This document shows positions 55,383-60,453 of a stretch of 60,453 nt of DNA, piece after piece (position 1 is the stretch's first letter; each line of letters begins with the position of its first letter). The stretch lies in contig NZ_SNYN01000028.1 of assembly GCF_004363075.1 (NCBI RefSeq), positions 1 to 60,453 on the forward strand, given 5' to 3'. The notes beneath the pieces were generated by a model. The model made no database searches and was not told where the DNA came from. It saw nothing but the letters and a program-made list of their open reading frames with translations. Source of the DNA: Actinorugispora endophytica. GTDB taxonomy: Bacteria > Actinomycetota > Actinomycetes > Streptosporangiales > Streptosporangiaceae. The position numbers and the translations under genes were made by a program.

Positions 55383-55799
55383 TCAGATCCCCCAGCCGGT
55401 CCGGCGCGAGTCGGACGGAACGATCTCGTTGCCGAACGGCGCGAGGGCGACCGGGATCATCTTGACCGAGGCCCACGCCATCGGGATGCCGACGATGGTG
55501 ACGGCCAGCCCGGCCGCGGTGACGATGTGGCCGATCGCCAGCCACCACCCGGCCACGATGATCCAGATGACGTTGCCGACGGTGCTGGCGGTCCCGGCCC
55601 CGGGCCGGCGCACGAGGTCGCGCCCGAACGGCCAGAGCGCGTAGTTGGCCATGCGGAACGAGGCGACGCCGAAGGGGATCGTCACGATCAGGACGCAGCA
55701 CAGGACACCCGCGAACGCGTACCCCACCGCCAGCCAGAACCCGGCGACGACCAGCCAGATGATGTTGAGGACGAAACGCAGCAGCGCCACGGGGGCCAC
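55383..55799 (-). CDS. YccF domain-containing membrane protein
   Basis: The 138-residue protein is a tandem of two YccF units. Each has a helix pair: VLNIIWLVVAGFWLAVGYAF with IPFGVASFRMANYALWPFGR, then VGNVIWIIVAGWWLAIGHIV with IVGIPMAWASVKMIPVALAPFG. The repeated NxIWxxVAGxW and (A/P)FG motifs identify the family. It is an inner-membrane protein of unknown function. A GTG start at 55797-55799 is used; the ribosome-binding site is weak. Confidence 0.9.
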   Translation of the reverse strand: MAPVALLRFVLNIIWLVVAGFWLAVGYAFAGVLCCVLIVTIPFGVASFRMANYALWPFGRDLVRRPGAGTASTVGNVIWIIVAGWWLAIGHIVTAAGLAVTIVGIPMAWASVKMIPVALAPFGNEIVPSDSRRTGWGI

Positions 55800-56368
55800 A
55801 CCTTCTTCTCTCGGGGGTCTCGGTTATCGACCGCGGCCGGCCGCGGCGCCCTCGGCGGCGCCTCCGTTCCCGCGGTCCCACTGGCTACGACGACGCGGCG
55901 CCCCCGCCGGTTCCGGATCGGACCCCGCACTTGTCCCCTAGGGGACGCGGAAGGGCCGGCCGGATGGTCCGCCCCGCCCCGGGAGGCGCGGCCCGGAGGC
56001 CGCGACGCCGGGTGCGGGCCGGGAGGACGGGAACGCGGAGTGTGACGGGCGTATCAAAAAGGTTTTCTGGCCAAGGACCGAAAATCCTCATACGATGGCC
56101 TCTACCCGGCCTCACGGCCTGGATCGCCTGCTTCCACCGGAAATCAGGACGGTCTCTGGAACGTTCAGCGTCCGGACCGGATTTCGATAACGGTTGAGCG
56201 AGTAATTTCCCCACCCCCGTACACAATCGGGAGTGGGGATGGCATGATTACGTACCGGCTCGCAGGGAGGGCGTCCTCATCGCCTCCGCGGCCTGTCGCG
56301 TGAGCGCCCGCCGGTTTCGGCGGATCTGCGCCGGCGTGGTCTCAGTCACACGGGAACACCTAAGCAGG

Positions 56369-56388
56369 GCACAGCGTTATCGCTGTGC
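56369..56388 (+). promoter_or_regulatory. Hairpin in the whiB leader
   Basis: GCACAGCG-TTAT-CGCTGTGC is a perfect 8-bp stem with a TTAT loop, about 80 bp before the whiB start. A second weaker pairing CCCCAC...GTGGGG lies at 56209-56238. The 671-bp gap from 55800 to 56470 holds no convincing gene, so these may be regulatory leader or promoter structures. Confidence 0.5.
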
Positions 56389-56470
56389 TGGGTGACTCAC
56401 GCAGCTTTACCCAGTTTGGCCATCAGCTTCCACACAGCTTACAGCGATTTCATGTAGAGGTGGTTCAACC

Positions 56471-56770
56471 ATGTCTCAGGTACGTCGGCAGGCCGCGCTG
56501 CGCCCCCGCCCGAGCTGGGGGTGGCAGGATGCCGCCGCGTGCCGGGGCGAGGACCTTGTGCTCTTCTTCGGCCCGGATGGCGAACGCCAGCCGGAGCGGG
56601 AGATCCGCGAGCGCAAGGCCAAGGAGATCTGCGCTCACTGCCCTGTCCGCACTGAATGTCTCGACTACGCGATCTCGCGTCCCGAGAAGTACGGCACCTG
56701 GGGCGGACTCAACGAAGACGAGCGCGCGTCCGAGCGCCGACGCCGAATGCGCCGCGCCAACGCAGCCTGA
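56471..56770 (+). CDS. WhiB-family Fe-S transcriptional regulator
   Basis: The 99-residue protein has the four cysteines that ligate a 4Fe-4S cluster: Cys24 (DAAACRGED), Cys54 and Cys57 (KEICAHCPV), and Cys63 (RTECLDYA). The G[VI]WGG turn is GTWGG (75-79), followed by a very basic tail (ASERRRRMRRANAA) that would contact DNA. WhiB proteins work with sigma factor region 4 in actinobacterial development, redox response and secondary metabolism. The FFGPDGER segment recalls the WhiB3/WhiD branch, but the subtype is uncertain. AGAGGTGG precedes the ATG. Confidence 0.93.
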   Translation: MSQVRRQAALRPRPSWGWQDAAACRGEDLVLFFGPDGERQPEREIRERKAKEICAHCPVRTECLDYAISRPEKYGTWGGLNEDERASERRRRMRRANAA

Positions 56771-56865
56771 TCCTGCCGCCCGCCCCGGCGGGGAGCACCT
56801 CCCCCGTGATCCAACCGGCCGCCTCCTGTGGCGGCGGTCGATCACCCGGCCCTGACGGCCGTTCT

Positions 56866-56905
56866 CCGTGGCGCCCCGACGCACCAAGCGTCGAGGGCGC
56901 CACGG
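56866..56905. terminator. Bidirectional terminator hairpin
   Basis: 17-18-nt arms (56866-56882 and 56888-56905; CCGTGGCGCC at the ends) pair with one bulge around a 5-nt loop, between the convergent whiB and phosphoribosyltransferase-hydrolase genes. Confidence 0.7.
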
Positions 56906-56931
56906 TGTTGTTCGGCGGTCGTCCACCCCGG

Positions 56932-58248
56932 TCAGATGTGTCGGTCGAACCATTCGGTGGCGCGCACTCCCACGCGGCGCCACTCGTCGGGGTGGTGCAG
57001 GAGCTGCTCGGCTCCGGCCGTCACGTCCAGTTCGCCCCGGCCCCCCAGTCGGGCCAGCGACCACTCGGCGAGCTCGCGCACGAAGGAGTCGGCGCCCTGC
57101 ACGAGCACCAGCGTGGGCGCGCGCACGCGGCCCAGCGCCTCGCCGTCCAGGTCGATCCGGCCGCCGTGGGCGACCACCGCCGCCACGTCGGCGGGCAGCC
57201 GCGCCGCAGCGGCCAGCGCTGCGGGCGCCCCCGCCCCCGAGCCGAAGAGACCGACCGGGCTGTCGGCCACCGCCACCGCCCTGCGCAGCCAGCGCACCGC
57301 GGCCTCCAGCCGCTCGCCCAGCACCTCGGTCCCCACCTCGTCGCCGTCCTTCTCCGTCTCGGCGGGGGTGAGCAGGTCCAGGAGGAGGGTGGCGTACCCC
57401 CCGGAGCGCAGCACCGCGCCGATCGCCCGGTTGTGCGGGGTGAGGCGTCCGTGTCCCAGCGCCAGGACCACCGCGCCGCGCACCGCCGCGGGGGTCGTGA
57501 GGTCCCCGTCGAGGTGCTCGTCTCCCGCTGGGAGCCGGACCCCCTGCTCGGACTCGCCCGCCGGGCCCAGGTCGCGCAGCTCGGCCAGCGTCGCGGTGAC
57601 GAAGCCGTCGCTGACCTGGCCGAAGTCGCGGTACCACTCCCCGACCGCGCGGAAGTTGTCCGGGACGGTGAGCACCACGACGCGGTCGGCCTCGGAGCGC
57701 AGGGCCTCGACCGCCTCGGGGGAGGCGACCGGCACCGCCAGCACCAGCACGGCCGGGCGCCGGCGGCGGACCATCCGCAGCGCCGCGCGGGCGGTTCCTC
57801 CGGTGGCCGCCCCGTCGTCCACCACGATCACGCCGCGTCCGGTCAGCCGCGGCATGGGGCGGTCTCCGCGGTAGAGCTCCCGGCGGCGGTCGAGTTCGAC
57901 GCGCTCGGCGGCCACCACGTCGGCGAGGTCGTCCCTGGACAGCCTCAACCGGGACAGCGCGGCGTCGTCGTAGCAGACGTTCCCGTCCTCGGCGAGCGCG
58001 CCCACCCCCGTCTCGGGGTGCCCGGGAACACCGATCTTGCGGACCACCAGCACGTCGAGCGGGACCCGCAGGTTCCTGGACAGCTCCGCGCCGACCGAGA
58101 CGCCCCCCCTGGGCAGGGCGATGACGATGGGATCGGTACCGGCCAGACCGCGTACCCGCTCGGCGAGCCTGCGTCCGGCCTCGGCTCGATCGGCGAACGG
58201 CAGCGATACGGGTAGCGGATTCACGGTGACCACCGCACAACTCGGCAT
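56932..58248 (-). CDS. Phosphoribosyltransferase-alpha/beta-hydrolase fusion
   Basis: The 438-residue protein joins two domains. Residues about 20-210 are a PRTase: IVIALPRGGVSVGAEL, LDVLVVRKIGVPGHPE, and the PRPP loop VIVVDDGAATGGTARAAL. Residues about 235-438 form an alpha/beta-hydrolase of the dienelactone-hydrolase type, with VVLALGHGRLTPHNRAIG, nucleophile Ser in GLFGSGAGAPAAL, and a late His in EQLLHHPDEWRR. This fused form occurs in actinobacteria and is of unknown function; nucleobase salvage or ribose transfer linked to ester hydrolysis is speculative. The start is uncertain: ATG 58248 or GTG 58224. Confidence 0.88.
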   Translation of the reverse strand: MPSCAVVTVNPLPVSLPFADRAEAGRRLAERVRGLAGTDPIVIALPRGGVSVGAELSRNLRVPLDVLVVRKIGVPGHPETGVGALAEDGNVCYDDAALSRLRLSRDDLADVVAAERVELDRRRELYRGDRPMPRLTGRGVIVVDDGAATGGTARAALRMVRRRRPAVLVLAVPVASPEAVEALRSEADRVVVLTVPDNFRAVGEWYRDFGQVSDGFVTATLAELRDLGPAGESEQGVRLPAGDEHLDGDLTTPAAVRGAVVLALGHGRLTPHNRAIGAVLRSGGYATLLLDLLTPAETEKDGDEVGTEVLGERLEAAVRWLRRAVAVADSPVGLFGSGAGAPAALAAAARLPADVAAVVAHGGRIDLDGEALGRVRAPTLVLVQGADSFVRELAEWSLARLGGRGELDVTAGAEQLLHHPDEWRRVGVRATEWFDRHI

Positions 58249-58346
58249 GGGAAGAGCCCGGGACGCGCTTCCGGGGCGTCCGGGAGGAACGCCCTAGCGG
58301 CATACCCGCTCGGAGCCGACGGCCAACCCCAGGATCCCGCCGGGCT

Positions 58347-58958
58347 TCAGTGGTCGTCGGGTAAAGTCCCCCGGGCCGGTCTGCCCCCCGTGCGCTCCGG
58401 CCTCCTCCGGAAGCCGCCCTCCAGCACCGACATCAGCAGCGCGTCGTGGCGGCGCCCCTCCCACAGCAGGACGTCGCGCAGACGGCCCTCGACGTCGAAC
58501 CCGCACGCGCGGTACGCGGCGATGGCGCGCATGTTGAAGGCGTGGACCTGGAGCCAGACGCGGTGCAGGCCGACGCGCTCGAAGGCGTACCGCAGGACCA
58601 GCCGGGTGGCCTCCTGCCCCAGGCCCTGGCCGGTGAACTCGATGGCCGAGAGCGCGATGCGGTACGCGGCGCTCTCGTTCTCGGGGTCGAAGTCCATCAG
58701 GGACAGGTCGCCGACGAAGCGGTCGCCGGGGCGGCCGAGGATGGCCAGGTCCAACCGGTCGGGATCGGTGGCGCGGCTGCGGCACCACTGCTCGGTCTCG
58801 TCCCGGTCGGGGACCCGGTGCCGACCGGTGAGCCTGCGGACCTCGGGGTCCAGAGCCGACGCGTGCAGGGCGTCCGCGTGCTCCACCGTCAACGGGACCA
58901 GGCGGACGCGGTCGCCCGAGAGCACCGGTTTGTCGTGCAGCACACTCATATCGATCAT
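58347..58958 (-). CDS. GNAT-family N-acetyltransferase (RimJ/RimL-like)
   Basis: The 203-residue acetyltransferase starts DKPVLSGDRVRLVPLTVEHA and has FVGDLSLMDFDPENESAAYR, acetyl-CoA-binding GQGLGQEATRLVLRYAFE (Q/R-x-x-G-x-G/A), and VWLQVHAFNMRAIAAYRACGF. These are hallmarks of the RimJ/RimL branch that acetylates N-terminal amines or small molecules. A second in-frame ATG at 58949 is possible. The last ~25 residues are Arg/Gly/Pro-rich. The substrate is unknown. Confidence 0.93.
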   Translation of the reverse strand: MIDMSVLHDKPVLSGDRVRLVPLTVEHADALHASALDPEVRRLTGRHRVPDRDETEQWCRSRATDPDRLDLAILGRPGDRFVGDLSLMDFDPENESAAYRIALSAIEFTGQGLGQEATRLVLRYAFERVGLHRVWLQVHAFNMRAIAAYRACGFDVEGRLRDVLLWEGRRHDALLMSVLEGGFRRRPERTGGRPARGTLPDDH

Positions 58959-59151
58959 CGAGACGGGGCTCCGCTCATCATGGGGCGAACGTCCGGGATT
59001 CCTATCTAGGAACAGCGAAAGCGATTGCGCAACTCCCCCGTTCGGGCCTTATGGTCGAGGCGACCTGTTCCCGCAGTGTGCGCGCTCGCGCGGGGCAGGC
59101 CGGGTACCCGACTCTCCCGAGGCTCCGCCCCTCACCCTCCTGGAGGCCCTG

Positions 59152-60363
59152 TTGTCCGACCATCCGCAGACTTCGGCCGGGCCCGACACCGAGGCGAGGC
59201 GGGCCCGGTTCGCCGTCGTCGCGCTGTTCGTCATCAACGGCTTCACCTACACCAACGTGGTCCCGTGGCTGCCCGCCATCAAGGACCGGCTGGAGCTGTC
59301 CAACGCCGCGCTGGGCATGGCCATCGCCGCGATGCCGCTGGGCGCGCTGCTGACCGGGATGCTGGCGGGTCCGCTCATCGCCCGATTCGGCAGCGGGCGG
59401 GTGTCGGTGGCCGCAGGGCTCCTGGCGGTGTGGACGCTGCCACTGGTGGCGGTCGCGCCGAACTGGTGGGTGCTGGCCGGGGCGCTGTTCGTGACGGGGT
59501 GCGGGGACGCCTGGTGCGACTCGGCGATGAACGCGCACGGTCTGCGCGTGCAGCGCAGGTACCGGCGGACCATCATCAACACCTTCCACGCGGTGTGGAG
59601 CATCGCGGCGGTCGCCGGCGGGCTCCTGGGAGCGGGCATGGCCGGGCTGCACGTGCCGATCCTGTGGCACCTGACCGGGGTGGCCGTGGTGCTGACGGCA
59701 CTGTCGGCGGTGGCGTCCCGGTTCCTGCTGGGCGGCCCCGAGCACGCCGAGCGGGCGGACGGCCACGACTCCTCGGGAGCGCGGCTCCGGCTGCCCTCGG
59801 GCGCGTTGGGCATCCTGGCCGCGCTGAGCGTGCTGCTGATGCTGGCCGGGGCGATCGAGGACGCCGCGGCCTCGTGGGGCGCGGTCTACATGCGCGACGA
59901 GGTCGGCGCGACGCTGTTCCTGGCGGGTCTGCCGTTCGTGGCGTGCCAGGGGATGATGACGCTGGGCCGTCTGGTGGGCGACCGGCTGACGGACGCGTTC
60001 GGCGCGGTCGCGGTGGCCCGGACCGGAATGCTGCTCTCGGCGGTGGGGCTGGGGACGGCCCTGCTGCTCGGTGGTCCCGTGGTGACGATCGTCGGGTTCG
60101 GCCTGTGCGGGCTGGGGGTGTCCACCCTGTTCCCGCTGGCGCTGTCCGCCGCGGGCGAGATCCCGGGGGTGCGCAGCGGGGACGGGGTCACGATCGTGGC
60201 CTGGCTGGCGCGGGCGGGCTTCCTGTGCTTCCCGCCCCTGATCGGGCTGGCCGCCGACGCGACCTCCCTGCGGGTCGGGCTGGCCGCGATCCCGGTCGCG
60301 GGCCTGGTGGCGGCCTGCCTGGCCTGGAGCCTGCGGCCGCAGAAGGCCGCGCACCACCACTAG
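59152..60363 (+). CDS. Major facilitator superfamily transporter
   Basis: The 403-residue protein has twelve predicted helices. It begins at a TTG with GGAGG in register upstream. The N-terminal half includes FVINGFTYTNVVPWLPAIKD and the loop 2-3 GPLIARFGSGRV. The GDAWCDSAMNAHGLR segment and FHAVWSIAAVAGG are typical of the YbjJ-like (MFS) subfamily. The C-terminal half has a GRLVGDRLTDAFG loop. The His3 end (KAAHHH) is native. It probably exports or imports a small metabolite. Its stop TAG overlaps the CTAG where an IS begins. Confidence 0.92.
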   Translation: MSDHPQTSAGPDTEARRARFAVVALFVINGFTYTNVVPWLPAIKDRLELSNAALGMAIAAMPLGALLTGMLAGPLIARFGSGRVSVAAGLLAVWTLPLVAVAPNWWVLAGALFVTGCGDAWCDSAMNAHGLRVQRRYRRTIINTFHAVWSIAAVAGGLLGAGMAGLHVPILWHLTGVAVVLTALSAVASRFLLGGPEHAERADGHDSSGARLRLPSGALGILAALSVLLMLAGAIEDAAASWGAVYMRDEVGATLFLAGLPFVACQGMMTLGRLVGDRLTDAFGAVAVARTGMLLSAVGLGTALLLGGPVVTIVGFGLCGLGVSTLFPLALSAAGEIPGVRSGDGVTIVAWLARAGFLCFPPLIGLAADATSLRVGLAAIPVAGLVAACLAWSLRPQKAAHHH

Positions 60364-60453
60364 GTAGTGTTTTCAAATGATCGCCGCTGGTGGATCATGG
60401 TGTCGTGATACGTCGTCATGAACTGTCGGATGCCGAGTGGGAGTTCGTCCGGC
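60360..60453 (+). mobile_element. Left end of an IS5-like insertion sequence
   Basis: After CTAG at 60360-60363, GTAGTGTTTTCAAATGATC begins an element whose end resembles the IS end at 75-88. It runs beyond the window. The element starts exactly at the end of the MFS gene. Confidence 0.65.
60405..60453 (+). CDS. IS5-like transposase, N-terminal start (partial)
   Basis: The GTG at 60405 opens VIRRHELSDAEWEFVR, the usual N-terminus of IS5-family transposases (xRHELTDAEWExxxP, DUF4096). The frame runs off the window, so completeness cannot be judged. Confidence 0.75.
   Translation, partial: MIRRHELSDAEWEFVR

Noticed and set aside
55931-56197. 88-residue plus-strand open frame upstream of whiB
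   Set aside because: Arg/Gly-rich N-terminal half, no ribosome-binding site, and a changing base composition; it looks like chance coding in the whiB leader.

Overview
The window is high-GC actinobacterial chromosome, probably from Nocardiopsis or a close relative. The evidence is the strong G/C third-position bias, frequent GTG/TTG starts, mycothiol ligase (MshC), a WhiB regulator, an SSI-type subtilisin inhibitor, an IdeR-type iron box and actinobacterial TIGR03843/03847/03848-type genes. The genus is inferred; the phylum is well supported. No rRNA, tRNA, CRISPR array or prophage was found.

Layout. 1-92 is the tail of an IS5-like transposase; the start of a related IS lies at 60364-60453. 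Between them: 142-5466 holds HAD phosphatase, metH and PAC2. 5626-13342 holds an ABATE protein, a translationally coupled HSP90-like/TPR pair, mshC, a small membrane protein and an NRDE protein. 13562-19643 holds a CtpE-like P-type ATPase, a composite repeat, then SCO1664-like, DUF3090, histidine phosphatase and uppP; much of this order resembles the M. tuberculosis Rv2124c-Rv2136c region. 19910-26697 holds an aldo/keto reductase, a degenerate RecD2-like protein, an SDR, fabI-fabG and a phosphotransferase. 26935-32373 holds a two-component system divergent from a MacB/FtsX-type exporter. 32551-37795 holds a flavoprotein, a polyprenol-phosphate glycosyltransferase, two DeoR regulators around a 56-residue membrane peptide, and a phosphopantetheinyl transferase.

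38054-42547 is the most novel part. A cytoplasmic prolyl-oligopeptidase-like protease, a 37-residue Asp/Ser/Gly-rich peptide and a JmjC/cupin oxygenase lie in a row, followed by an iron-box-controlled FhuF-like 2Fe-2S protein. It reads as a candidate ribosomal-peptide (RiPP) locus with hydroxylation chemistry and no standard RiPP cyclase.

42553-60363 holds panD, two AI-2E-family permeases, a subtilisin inhibitor, a metal-type permease pair, an MDR oxidoreductase, a DEAD-box helicase with repeats in its tail, an enoyl-CoA hydratase, a small HTH protein, an ABC-F ATPase, YccF, WhiB, a phosphoribosyltransferase-hydrolase fusion, a GNAT and an MFS transporter.

Two families of short intergenic repeats are scattered through the window: hairpins built on GATCTTGACC (16.2, 20.9, 34.0 and 42.9 kb), and a ~126-bp element (16.1 and 50.7 kb) that at 16 kb is combined with its own inverted end and a hairpin into a fold-back structure of about 290 bp.
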